This document shows, in pieces, positions 37,344 through 45,846 of a stretch of DNA of 64,000 bases. Each line of letters starts with the position of its first letter. Positions within the stretch are counted from its first letter, which is position 1. A program made the translations under genes and the position numbers. This DNA comes from Butyricimonas virosa. GTDB lineage: Bacteria; Bacteroidota; Bacteroidia; Bacteroidales; Marinifilaceae. The notes beneath the pieces are model-generated. The model was not told the DNA's origin. It saw only the letters and a list, made by a program, of their open reading frames with translations, and ran no database searches. The stretch is from contig NZ_CP102269.1 of NCBI RefSeq assembly GCF_025148635.1, positions 1,240,001-1,304,000 on the forward strand, given 5' to 3'.

Positions 37344-38498
37344 CTATTTTAATATTACATTATTTCCATTCACGCTAAATGATACTTTTTTAATCTTCTC
37401 CATCAACTCGAATATCTCTGAAACCTCCTTATATTTCATAATATCCATCGTGAAACGTAACTCTTTCAATTCCGGAGACGAATAGAAAACATTAAAATCA
37501 TACCACCGCTGTAATTCATCCATAATATCCTCCAAACGAGCATTCACGAATACAACTCGTCCCGATTTCCAAGCCACAAACTCATCCACATTCACCTCTC
37601 GGACCTCTATTTTCCCCATGTTATCCACTGTAGCCTGCTCACCGGGAACAATTCGGTGTATATCATGATCACTCTTTACCTCAACGGAACCTTTCACCAA
37701 CGTGGTCAGCAATTCATCTTCCCCCGAATAAACTCTCACCCCGAATTCTGTACCCAACACGGCTATATCCGCCTTGTTCGTTCTTACAACAAACTTTCGA
37801 TCTTTCTCATGTTTCACGCTGAAATAAGCCTCTCCGGTTAACCAAACCAATCTCTCGTCTTTCCCAAAATGTACCGGAATTCTCAATTCGGACTCCGAAT
37901 TCAAATAAACAGTTGTTCCATCTTCCAAACGCACGATATACTCCCCTCCCCGCGGAATCTGAATCACGTTATAACTATTATCAACAACAACAGGATGATC
38001 ACCTTTCATGAAATTCAACGTATCTTTCGTGTTAACCAACGTTGCCAACCCATCATTCACACATACAGTTGTATCCCCAAAAAGCGATAACTGTTCTCCA
38101 GTTGATAAAGTAACCACAGCCTTCGACCCACCTACCTTAATTTCTTGATTAGCTAAAGGCAAATCTGCCATGCCATGCTCTGACATATACCACATAATCC
38201 CCCCCACCAATAAAGGTAAAGCCAACATAGCAGCAACCCGCAACACAAATAAACGTATCTTTCGGCCTTTTTCACCAACAGTCCTTCTCTCCAACCTCTT
38301 CCAACTTTCCTCTCTCAACTCCCGGTTACGATCCCCAATTGCTCCTTTCAGATACCCCTCCGAATGTAAGCGTTCAAAGAAAATACGATTACTTTCAGAC
38401 ACGTTCAACCACTCGTCCAACTGTCTCTGTTCATCGTCCGTAATCTCTTTGAAAAGAGCCTTAACTATTAAATTTTCAATCTCCCTGTTTATCATCAT
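37344..38498 (-). CDS. FecR-family anti-sigma factor (locus 2)
   Basis: About 384 residues. N-terminal cytoplasmic part with ITDDEQRQLDEWLN, a membrane span (FVLRVAAMLALPLLVGGIMW), the FecR domain (IPRGGEYIVRLEDGTTVYLN) and a DUF4974-like tail (LEDIMDELQRWYDFNVFY). The ATG at 38498 is preceded by a purine-rich AAGGAAGAGAG, which supports this start over the longer frame. 119 bp separate it from the sigma stop. A 182-bp gap to SusC holds no other gene. Confidence 0.93.
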   Translation of the reverse strand: MMINREIENLIVKALFKEITDDEQRQLDEWLNVSESNRIFFERLHSEGYLKGAIGDRNRELREESWKRLERRTVGEKGRKIRLFVLRVAAMLALPLLVGGIMWYMSEHGMADLPLANQEIKVGGSKAVVTLSTGEQLSLFGDTTVCVNDGLATLVNTKDTLNFMKGDHPVVVDNSYNVIQIPRGGEYIVRLEDGTTVYLNSESELRIPVHFGKDERLVWLTGEAYFSVKHEKDRKFVVRTNKADIAVLGTEFGVRVYSGEDELLTTLVKGSVEVKSDHDIHRIVPGEQATVDNMGKIEVREVNVDEFVAWKSGRVVFVNARLEDIMDELQRWYDFNVFYSSPELKELRFTMDIMKYKEVSEIFELMEKIKKVSFSVNGNNVILK

Positions 38499-38617
38499 TC
38501 TCTCTTCCTTAACAATCAATAAATGATCATTTCTTACTATCACTTTTACTAAGAACTCCAAAAAGTAAAAATGGTAGTACTTCAAAAAGTACTTTTTTCT
38601 CAAAAAATTTATGATGA

Positions 38618-39169
38618 TTAGATCCCCAGATATATCATAAAGCACAACAGTCCCTTCAAACGCTCCCGCAGATAATTATTTGCATTCGTTTTGTGCTTTT
38701 TAATTGTTGTGATAGCGATATGCAATTCTTCCGCAATTTCCTTGTGGCTCTTACCTTCCAGACTTTTCATATAAACATTCCTGCAAGCATCCGGGAGTTC
38801 CTCGAAAATATCATTTATCAAAGCGTAAATCTCGGCCTCGATCATCTGGTGTACGAACGATTCCTCTGTCTCTTCCACCTCGAAACCCTCCATACGTTTC
38901 TCTTTCCTTTGGGCATCCCGAATATAAGTCAGGCAATGATTCCGGACAACCCGGTACAGATAAGTCTTCAATTGCATCTCGTTCTCGAACCGATCTCCCT
39001 TCTCCCATAATTTGACAAAAACATCCTGCAACAAATCACAGGCTACCTCCTCATCCTTCACATAACGCATAGCGAAATACTTCAAAGCGGTAAAATACTC
39101 TTCGTACACCTCTTTAAACTTCTTTCTCTCTGATAAACAGATCAAGCCAACCTCAATTTCATTCAACAT
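38618..39169 (-). CDS. ECF-type RNA polymerase sigma factor (locus 2)
   Basis: 183 residues. Region 2: EEVACDLLQDVFVKLWEKGDRF. Region 4: LPDACRNVYMKSLEGKSHKEIAEELHIAITTIKKH. Starts locus 2 and is preceded by a TATATTTG box at 39197-39204. Between its stop and FecR, an AGTACTT/AAGTACT hairpin (38576-38593) may tune expression of the downstream genes. Expected to be held by the adjacent FecR and released by signalling from the SusC STN domain. Confidence 0.94.
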   Translation of the reverse strand: MLNEIEVGLICLSERKKFKEVYEEYFTALKYFAMRYVKDEEVACDLLQDVFVKLWEKGDRFENEMQLKTYLYRVVRNHCLTYIRDAQRKEKRMEGFEVEETEESFVHQMIEAEIYALINDIFEELPDACRNVYMKSLEGKSHKEIAEELHIAITTIKKHKTNANNYLRERLKGLLCFMIYLGI

Positions 39170-39196
39170 CTATCTTGCATTACGTTTTGACGAACA

Positions 39197-39204
39197 CAAA
39201 TATA
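39197..39204 (-). promoter_or_regulatory. -7 box of the locus 2 sigma gene
   Basis: TATATTTG on the minus strand, 27 nt upstream of the sigma ATG at 39169, matches TAnnTTTG. No TTG at -33, only a run of T residues. Confidence 0.5.
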
Positions 39205-39253
39205 ATCACATTAAAAGTAAAAAAGCGAATAGAAATCAATTTATAATTGCGAA

Positions 39254-39289
39254 CAAAAAATATCCCGGGAACAATTACTCTCCCGGGAT
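39254..39289 (-). terminator. Terminator of the MutS-like gene pair
   Basis: ATCCCGGG (39262-39269) pairs with CCCGGGAT (39282-39289). On the minus strand the stem is followed by ATTTTTTG. It lies 30 bp downstream of the stop of the second MutS-like gene. Confidence 0.8.
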
Positions 39290-39318
39290 CAACATATTAT
39301 TCTGAAATCTTTACCAGA

Positions 39319-40656
39319 CTAAGAGGCAACCTCTCCTTTAATAATCTCGATAATCTTCTCGTTATTAATAATAATCATACCGTGCTTATCACTCGTGATG
39401 CCCGGCTCCAACTTATAAGTATATGTTGGCAACTTACCTTTCATCACGGTCGGGAGATATTCGAATGTCACGTTATCACAACGTTTTCCGAGTTCCTGTC
39501 CCACCTCGATAATGTGGGTAGAAACCATAAACGCACAATTCTTTCTCTCGGCAATCGCCTCCGTGACAGCCAGTGTCGCATCGAAAGCATCTTTCACGTT
39601 CGTACCCTTGAACAACTCGTCGAAAATCACGATCAAGCGTTTGTCACGACTCACCTCGATAGCGACCTTCTTCACGCGAAGGACCTCCGCATAGAAGTGA
39701 CTGTAACCCAAATTAATATTATCCGGCACATTAATAGACGTGTACATTCCATCTTGAATCCGGAACTGCATGGAAGTTGCTGCCACGGGGAAGCCCATGT
39801 GAGCCAGGTACACCGCAATACCGAATGACTTCATCAACGTGGACTTCCCGGCCATGTTAGCACCCGTCAGGAAGAACACATTCTTCGTGGCCGTCACCTC
39901 CAGGTCATTAGAGATCGCCCCATCAATACGAGGATGGTGCAATCCCTTCACGGCAACCAGAATCTCCCCGTCGTCAGCCGCTTCTGCAAAACAGAATTTT
40001 TTCTCCCGAGCCACGCTACCCACCACCACGTTCACGTCAATCTCCTGCAACAACTCGATAACTTCCTTGAAATTCTTGTGAGAGATGCACCGCAAATTCC
40101 GGTCAAAAAAGATCATATCCATCAAACCAGGATTCTCCCGACGAGAATTTTCCAATAACTTCGTCACCCGGCTATCACTCAATAGAGCTTTTCCGCGTTC
40201 TGCGATCTTTTGGAAAGGATTCCCGACCACGTCACGTCCCAACTCGTCAAAATAAGTTCGGGCCTTCCGGAAAAATTCAATCGATGTCACGATACGATCC
40301 CGAATAATCCCGAATTCCAGATCATGGCTAATATAAAACATAGCTTTTGCTCGCATAATTTGCAGCATATTCATAAAAGCACGTTTTCCACTAGCCCCGG
40401 CAATGTATTGTTCCACGACATCAAACTCGTCCTTCCCGAAAGGGAATCCAAAATCATGATCTTTAAAATAACGGAACACGGCAGAACGCTCGTTAATGGA
40501 CTTTGCGTCCGTCAACGGATGCAAGAACATATCCTCCATTTTTCGTTCACCTCCCCGGGTGATCGTCCCGACATACAAACTGTAAACGGAATTATTCTTG
40601 TATTTCCCCAGAAGATTCAAATCATCTAAGGTCTGTTTATCTGTCTCAAAACTCAT
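39319..40656 (-). CDS. MutS-like ATPase, second of a tandem pair
   Basis: 445 residues with the C-terminal ATPase of the MutS family: Walker A TGANMAGKST (about 264-273), LGYSHFYAEVLRVKK, Walker B LIVIFDELFKGTN, and VSTHIIE near the end. It lacks the N-terminal mismatch-recognition domains of true MutS; the first ~200 residues correspond only to a reduced core/clamp region. Bacteroidota carry such short MutS-related proteins, whose function is not known. Its start overlaps the stop of the upstream paralogue by 4 bp, suggesting coupled translation and perhaps a heterodimer. Confidence 0.85.
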   Translation of the reverse strand: MSFETDKQTLDDLNLLGKYKNNSVYSLYVGTITRGGERKMEDMFLHPLTDAKSINERSAVFRYFKDHDFGFPFGKDEFDVVEQYIAGASGKRAFMNMLQIMRAKAMFYISHDLEFGIIRDRIVTSIEFFRKARTYFDELGRDVVGNPFQKIAERGKALLSDSRVTKLLENSRRENPGLMDMIFFDRNLRCISHKNFKEVIELLQEIDVNVVVGSVAREKKFCFAEAADDGEILVAVKGLHHPRIDGAISNDLEVTATKNVFFLTGANMAGKSTLMKSFGIAVYLAHMGFPVAATSMQFRIQDGMYTSINVPDNINLGYSHFYAEVLRVKKVAIEVSRDKRLIVIFDELFKGTNVKDAFDATLAVTEAIAERKNCAFMVSTHIIEVGQELGKRCDNVTFEYLPTVMKGKLPTYTYKLEPGITSDKHGMIIINNEKIIEIIKGEVAS

Positions 40657-41987
40657 GCTTCTCCATTTTTAATGATTTCAATTATATGTTCGTTATTCAC
40701 GATCATCATACCATGACGATCATCCGTGATACCGGGAGCTAGCGTGTAAGTATAAACAGGCTTACTTCCCTCCATCTTAGTCGGCAAATAAACGAAATTA
40801 ATATTATCACACTTTTCTTTCAGTACCTCTCCCGCTTCTATAATATGAGTCGAAATGATAAACGTACAATTCCGAATTCCGGCAAAAGCCTCCGTCACTG
40901 CAACTGTCGCATCGTAAGCATCTTTCACGTTCGTACCGCGAAACAACTCGTCAAATACCACGATCAAATGTTGCGTTTGTCTAACCTGTTGTGCCACCTT
41001 TTTCACCCGTAAAACCTCGGCATAAAAATGGCTATATCCCATGCTCAAGTTATCTGGCAGGTTAATCGTCGTGAACATCCCGTTTTGAACCGAAAATTCC
41101 ATTTCCTTTGCAGGAACGGGGAATCCCACGTGAGCCAAGAAAACCGTGATACCAAAACTTTTCATAAAAGTCGATTTCCCGGCCATATTCGCCCCTGTCA
41201 AGAAAATCACGTTACTGTTCTCGTCTACCGCGATCGTGTTACCAACAGGTTTCGTGAGGAAAGGATGAAACATCCCCTTCATAACCAACGTATTTTTATC
41301 ATTCGGATGAGCTTTAGCGAAAACAAAACCACGTTCTTTTGCCACATTAGCCACGGCCATGTAAACATCCAGCAAATAAACGTAATACAAAATCTTCATC
41401 AACTTATCTCGTTCCTCGAAACGCAACACCCGGTCATAAACAACCGCTTGCTCGTAACTTAGCTTCTTCTTTCCCTTCTCAGAAACATACCAAGACCACT
41501 TCTCGTTACCGAGTAACCCCCTTAAATTAGCGGTCAATTCGGCTATTGTCTTGTTATCGGCATCCGCCTTAGAATTTTTCAAGAAGGCATCCAATGTATT
41601 CAACAACTCTATACAACAAACAATCCCGTTGTGGATTTGGGTATACTCTGTATCCGTCCCAACGAGATTCTTAAATTTCCGTCCTAATGTGTTATCCTGT
41701 GTCATCAACTGCGTACGTCTGTCCGTGTTGCCCAGGTAGAACTCCATCGTGTCAAAAATCTCTCCACGGAATGGGAATTCTGCTTCAATATCACGATAAT
41801 AACGAATCACATCACTTCTCTCATTAATCTGGTCTGCATCCGACAGAGGATACAAAAACATCTCTTCAAGAATTTTCGCACCACCCCGCGTACGGGTTCG
41901 GTTGAAAATATCATAAACAGACTTCGTTCGGTTATTCCCGAAAATAGCCAGATCATCCAATGTCTGTTTGTCTATTTTAAAACTCAT
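40653..41987 (-). CDS. MutS-like ATPase, first of a tandem pair
   Basis: 444 residues, clear paralogue of the next gene: both begin MSFxxDKQTLDDL and share TGANMAGKST, the GYSHFYAEVLRVKKV segment, DELFRGTNVKDAYDAT and STHIIEAGE. No mismatch-binding or connector domain. ATP-driven DNA or nucleic-acid binding is the family expectation; a role in repair is not shown. A TATATTTG box lies at 42037-42044. The ATGA overlap with the second copy suggests a fixed 1:1 pair. Confidence 0.85.
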   Translation of the reverse strand: MSFKIDKQTLDDLAIFGNNRTKSVYDIFNRTRTRGGAKILEEMFLYPLSDADQINERSDVIRYYRDIEAEFPFRGEIFDTMEFYLGNTDRRTQLMTQDNTLGRKFKNLVGTDTEYTQIHNGIVCCIELLNTLDAFLKNSKADADNKTIAELTANLRGLLGNEKWSWYVSEKGKKKLSYEQAVVYDRVLRFEERDKLMKILYYVYLLDVYMAVANVAKERGFVFAKAHPNDKNTLVMKGMFHPFLTKPVGNTIAVDENSNVIFLTGANMAGKSTFMKSFGITVFLAHVGFPVPAKEMEFSVQNGMFTTINLPDNLSMGYSHFYAEVLRVKKVAQQVRQTQHLIVVFDELFRGTNVKDAYDATVAVTEAFAGIRNCTFIISTHIIEAGEVLKEKCDNINFVYLPTKMEGSKPVYTYTLAPGITDDRHGMMIVNNEHIIEIIKNGEA

Positions 41988-42036
41988 CCTATATGAATTA
42001 AAAATTGAAATTGAAAATCAAAAATGTACATCCTTA

Positions 42037-42044
42037 CAAATATA
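42037..42044 (-). promoter_or_regulatory. -7 box of the MutS-like pair
   Basis: TATATTTG on the minus strand matches TAnnTTTG, 49 nt upstream of the ATG at 41987. The leader contains A/T-rich near-repeats (ATTAAAAATTGAAATTGAAA). Confidence 0.45.
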
Positions 42045-42094
42045 CATATTCTAATTTTTTAACTCTCTAAATTATAGAATCTTTTTATACCATT

Positions 42095-42133
42095 ATTTAT
42101 GATCGGGAGATCTGCGCTCTCCCGATCATAAAT
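42095..42133 (-). terminator. Hairpin after the ABC exporter operon
   Basis: A perfect 15-bp stem (ATTTATGATCGGGAG, 42095-42109, with 42119-42133) and a 9-nt loop, starting 9 bp past the stop of the permease gene. The U tract is weak on the minus strand. Confidence 0.65.
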
Positions 42134-42142
42134 TAATGTATC

Positions 42143-44446
42143 TTATCTTCCTTTTCTACGAATCCACAAGAAGATTCCTATTCCCGCTAGTAACAATGGC
42201 AACACGATCATGAACGACCATTTAATCACCTTACTTCCGGTTTTTTCCACGTACACCTTATTATCCGGGAGTGCAGGACGTCTCACGTCAATAGGAACTT
42301 CATTATCTGACATCCAGAAGAAACCTCCGGTAATCAATGAAAAGTTTGAAGCACGTGCCGTCGGCACTCTTCGTCCGAATTCCCCGTTACTGATACAATC
42401 CGCATCACCGGTAAGAATAATCTTCTGCTCTTTATTACCCACTTTTCTAGACAACGCAACCACGGTATTGTAGATTTTCTCAACCTCACCGATAGCCGGG
42501 TTCAGACATACCGTATCATCGATGAAATCTGTTGTTTCCAGTTCATTCCAAACACCGATCGTGTCTGTCGTGAACATATTTGTCACCGTGTAACCCTTAT
42601 CAGCAATTTGCTCCAATCCGGCGGTACTAGGTGTCGTGATAACCATACGACGATTACGCATCGTCCCAAAATCATAAGCAATACTATCTGCCTCTTTCGT
42701 CGGGTAAGAAAGAATCACATCAGCCTGCAGGTTTGTATCTCTCTTAACTAGTACACCTGTTGTCATCTCGTAACCGAACTTGGCAAATAAATTATTCATC
42801 ACGTCTCTACGTTTCGGTTCTCCTAAGATGAACAAATTACCTCCCCGGTCAATATACTGTTGTAAGTTAGCCTCCTGCTTCGGAGTAAACCACTCGCGCA
42901 TATCAGAAATCACGATAATATTAATATCTTCAGGCACTTGCTGATCCATGGTAACTTTTGCCACATCAAACCCTTGATTTTCCAAAGCATAACGGAAACC
43001 CTTATCATTAGCAAACGCACTATAATCACGGTCTTTACCACCAGAATAACTGCGCTCCCCGTGTCCCTCCACAAATCCGACCTTCGGAAGATCCATTACC
43101 ATCCGTTTGAAAGCGGCAGAAATCTCTTTTTCACTCGGGAAACGTTGCATATCATTATATATTCTCAACCATGCTTTCTCTCCATTATCACGAACAATCT
43201 GACGTACGAACGTGTTATTTTCTCCTGACAAATCTATGATTTTCCGAATTTCCTCCGGTCCCATGAACTTGTTGGAATCCAAACCATAGATCTTACAAAC
43301 CTCTACCATCTTCTCGCGAAGTGTCGCATTCGGGAATCTTCTGTCCAACATGGGGTTCGACGTGGTATCATAATAATACACGTATTTCAACTTCATGTCC
43401 GGTTTAAAACGTAAATATTGCTCGAAACGCTCCATATCCGGTTTCAAAAAATAAGGAGCCGCATACCAGGATGCACCCGGATCAAGAGCATTAATGTAAG
43501 TCGTTATTGTTATACCACCATCCAACTTCGCCACGATATCCTGACTATTCGGGGTCAACGTGTTCATTTTCGTTGACGTTGCATCGTGATAAAGCTTCAA
43601 CTGCGGAAGTGCAGACAAATAACCCAAGAAACAAGCCAAGAAAATAACACCGATATTTCTCCCTAAAGTGATCACAAAACGGATTTTCTGACGAACCGAA
43701 TTCAAACGAATAATCGTTAACGCCAAGAAAAGACAAACCACGATAACAAAATAAAGGACATCTTCACTACAAATCAAACCGGCAATAAACTTACCGCTTC
43801 GACCCGGCATGGACAGCCAGTAAGTCACATCCCGGATAAAATCATAATCCTGCCACCATCCGCCAACCATGCTCAATACCATCAACACGGCAAATGTACC
43901 AATAGCCGCCACGATCTGGTAAGAAGTCAAACTGGACATGAAAATACCGATAGCCGCATAAGCACAAATCAATAAATACAAACCCAATAAACCGGTAAGT
44001 ACCATGGATAATTCAAAATCCTTAACGACAGCCCAGCTACAAAGAGTGATCAAGAACAAGATTCCGATCATGATAAGACCGTAAATCATCATAGAGAAGA
44101 ATTTTCCCACGATAATCTGGGTATTCGTAATCGGAGAAGAATACAGCAAACGGATAGATCCGCTACTTAACTCTTTACTTACCAAACTCATGGTCAACAG
44201 AGGAATATAGAAATACAGGTAATTTTGCATCGTGGTGAAAACCCCTCCCCAATTGCTGGCAAAAATAGTAATTGTAGATCCAGAAACATTATATCCCATT
44301 TCTTGAGAACTCACAAGTTGTGCCAACTGATCGGCAAAAAGCATTCCCGATTGAACTCCAAATACGACTAAAATTAACCACGCCACAGGAGAATAGAATA
44401 ACATTTGCAATTCCGTCCTCGCTATATTATATATCATTTTAAACAT
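42143..44446 (-). CDS. ABC-2 permease fused to GldG-like auxiliary domain
   Basis: 767-residue membrane protein. The first ~240 residues carry six or so hydrophobic segments with the ABC-2 permease pattern (SSGSIRLLYSSPITNTQIIVGKF). About 40 residues later another hydrophobic segment starts a large extracytoplasmic part of the GldG/ABC-transport-auxiliary type, and a final membrane segment (SFMIVLPLLLAGIGIFLWI) closes the protein. It corresponds to a GldF-GldG fusion. In gliding species GldA/F/G is linked to motility; gut Bacteroidales do not glide, so another export role is likely. Partner ATPase lies 11 bp upstream. Confidence 0.85.
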   Translation of the reverse strand: MFKMIYNIARTELQMLFYSPVAWLILVVFGVQSGMLFADQLAQLVSSQEMGYNVSGSTITIFASNWGGVFTTMQNYLYFYIPLLTMSLVSKELSSGSIRLLYSSPITNTQIIVGKFFSMMIYGLIMIGILFLITLCSWAVVKDFELSMVLTGLLGLYLLICAYAAIGIFMSSLTSYQIVAAIGTFAVLMVLSMVGGWWQDYDFIRDVTYWLSMPGRSGKFIAGLICSEDVLYFVIVVCLFLALTIIRLNSVRQKIRFVITLGRNIGVIFLACFLGYLSALPQLKLYHDATSTKMNTLTPNSQDIVAKLDGGITITTYINALDPGASWYAAPYFLKPDMERFEQYLRFKPDMKLKYVYYYDTTSNPMLDRRFPNATLREKMVEVCKIYGLDSNKFMGPEEIRKIIDLSGENNTFVRQIVRDNGEKAWLRIYNDMQRFPSEKEISAAFKRMVMDLPKVGFVEGHGERSYSGGKDRDYSAFANDKGFRYALENQGFDVAKVTMDQQVPEDINIIVISDMREWFTPKQEANLQQYIDRGGNLFILGEPKRRDVMNNLFAKFGYEMTTGVLVKRDTNLQADVILSYPTKEADSIAYDFGTMRNRRMVITTPSTAGLEQIADKGYTVTNMFTTDTIGVWNELETTDFIDDTVCLNPAIGEVEKIYNTVVALSRKVGNKEQKIILTGDADCISNGEFGRRVPTARASNFSLITGGFFWMSDNEVPIDVRRPALPDNKVYVEKTGSKVIKWSFMIVLPLLLAGIGIFLWIRRKGR

Positions 44447-44457
44447 AATCCGATTTT

Positions 44458-45384
44458 TTAATGTGCTTTCTTAGATAATTCTGCGAATATATTATCGAGG
44501 GAACTCTTCTCCACCCGAACCTCAGACAAACGCCAATCGTTAGCGGCGCTTAGTTTCACGATCTGGTCAATAACCTCTTGTGATTCTGTAAAACGAATAC
44601 GGAAATTCCGGTTTCCCAACTCCTCCACACCAAGAACTCCCTCTATCTTTGCCAACTCATCGGCAAGAGGAGGATCTACCATTGAAACATAAAGAGAATT
44701 CGGGATAATATAATTGTCAAATTCATCCACTGTTCCCATAAACACCAGCTTACCTTCCTCGATCATCAAGATATGATCACAAACAGCCTGCACTTCTGTC
44801 AAAATATGGGTAGAAAGAATCACGGTACGATCCTTGGCAATATCACGGATCAAGTGACGGACTTCCATAATCTGATTCGGGTCCAAACCGTTTGTCGGCT
44901 CGTCAAAGATAACCAGATCAGGTTTATGAACGATGGCTTGGGCAATACCAACCCGTTGCTGATATCCACCGGATAGATTCTTGATCAAACGTTTACGAAA
45001 ATGAGTAATACCACATTTTGCCAACACCTCATCCACTGCCGGGATAATATCCTTATCAGCCACCCAACGTAATCTTGCGCAGTGAATCAAATATTCTTCC
45101 ACCGTCAAATCACCATATAAAGGTGGTTTCTGTGGTAAAAAACCGATGTGCCGTTTCGCGTCAACCGGTCTCTTACGGGCATCAATACCTTTGATAAAAA
45201 CCTGCCCTTCGGTTTGTTTAATAACTCCACTAATAATATTCATCGTGGTTGACTTTCCGGCCCCGTTAGACCCTAGCAACCCGTATATTCCCCTCCGGGG
45301 AATCTCGAAGCTAATGTCTCTTACGGCCCATTGGATGCTGTAACGATGTGACAAATGTTCGACTTTTACAATTGGCTCTTCCAT
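44458..45384 (-). CDS. ABC transporter ATP-binding protein (GldA-like)
   Basis: 308 residues. Walker A GSNGAGKST, Q-loop GFLPQKPPLYGDLTV, signature LSGGYQQRVG, Walker B LVIFDEPTNGLDP and H-loop STHILTE are all intact, so it should be an active ATPase. The C-terminal ~70 residues form the regulatory tail typical of GldA/NosF-type subunits. Start is the ATG at 45384; the longer frame starts further upstream without support. It drives the fused permease encoded next. Confidence 0.92.
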   Translation of the reverse strand: MEEPIVKVEHLSHRYSIQWAVRDISFEIPRRGIYGLLGSNGAGKSTTMNIISGVIKQTEGQVFIKGIDARKRPVDAKRHIGFLPQKPPLYGDLTVEEYLIHCARLRWVADKDIIPAVDEVLAKCGITHFRKRLIKNLSGGYQQRVGIAQAIVHKPDLVIFDEPTNGLDPNQIMEVRHLIRDIAKDRTVILSTHILTEVQAVCDHILMIEEGKLVFMGTVDEFDNYIIPNSLYVSMVDPPLADELAKIEGVLGVEELGNRNFRIRFTESQEVIDQIVKLSAANDWRLSEVRVEKSSLDNIFAELSKKAH

Positions 45385-45846
45385 AAACTTGTTATTAAAA
45401 TTAATATTGTCTACAACAACACGTATAAACTTTATAAAAAGACGTTCCAAAAACAATTTAGTGTTATTCAAAAATCAACTTTATGAAATTTTTAAGATAT
45501 TCAATTTCATTAACAAGTTGTTTTACATCAAATTACTTTAATCACCATTCTACTTTTTCAGAAGAAAATAACACTTTCTACTTTTACATCATCACTTCAA
45601 AAACAAATACACACCAAAAATCAGGAGCATTTTTTTATATTGTGTTTTGTTAAAAATAGTAAAATCCTAATAGGAGTGATATTAAAAACATGACTTTAAC
45701 TTTTTATTAATAACAACATTAAGAATCTTTTCACACATTGAAAATCATGTGGATAAAAAAACATTCCTCCCTTATTGCAGTTTCAAGAGGAATCCCCTAA
45801 CTTGCATCCGGATTTTGAGTGAACATATAGGAATCAAACGGAAAAG
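45385..45846. other. AT-rich divergent intergenic region
   Basis: 462 bp between the GldA-like gene and the M23 peptidase gene. Apart from the candidate promoter at 45775-45805, no gene, repeat or strong hairpin was seen. Confidence 0.5.
45775..45805 (+). promoter_or_regulatory. Possible promoter of the M23 peptidase gene
   Basis: TTG at 45775-45777, 20 nt, then TAACTTGC at 45798-45805. This is one mismatch from TAnnTTTG. The distance to the ATG at 45847 is 41 nt. Confidence 0.4.

Noticed and set aside
37171..37485. Plus-strand frame between SusC and FecR of locus 2, with a TAACTTTG box at 37269
   Set aside because: The translation is low-complexity and hydrophobic, overlaps the FecR end antisense, and has no homologous look.
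5654..39169. Calling loci 1 and 2 polysaccharide-utilisation loci
   Set aside because: No glycoside hydrolase, lyase, esterase or sulfatase is encoded in either locus; SusC/SusD alone do not define the substrate.
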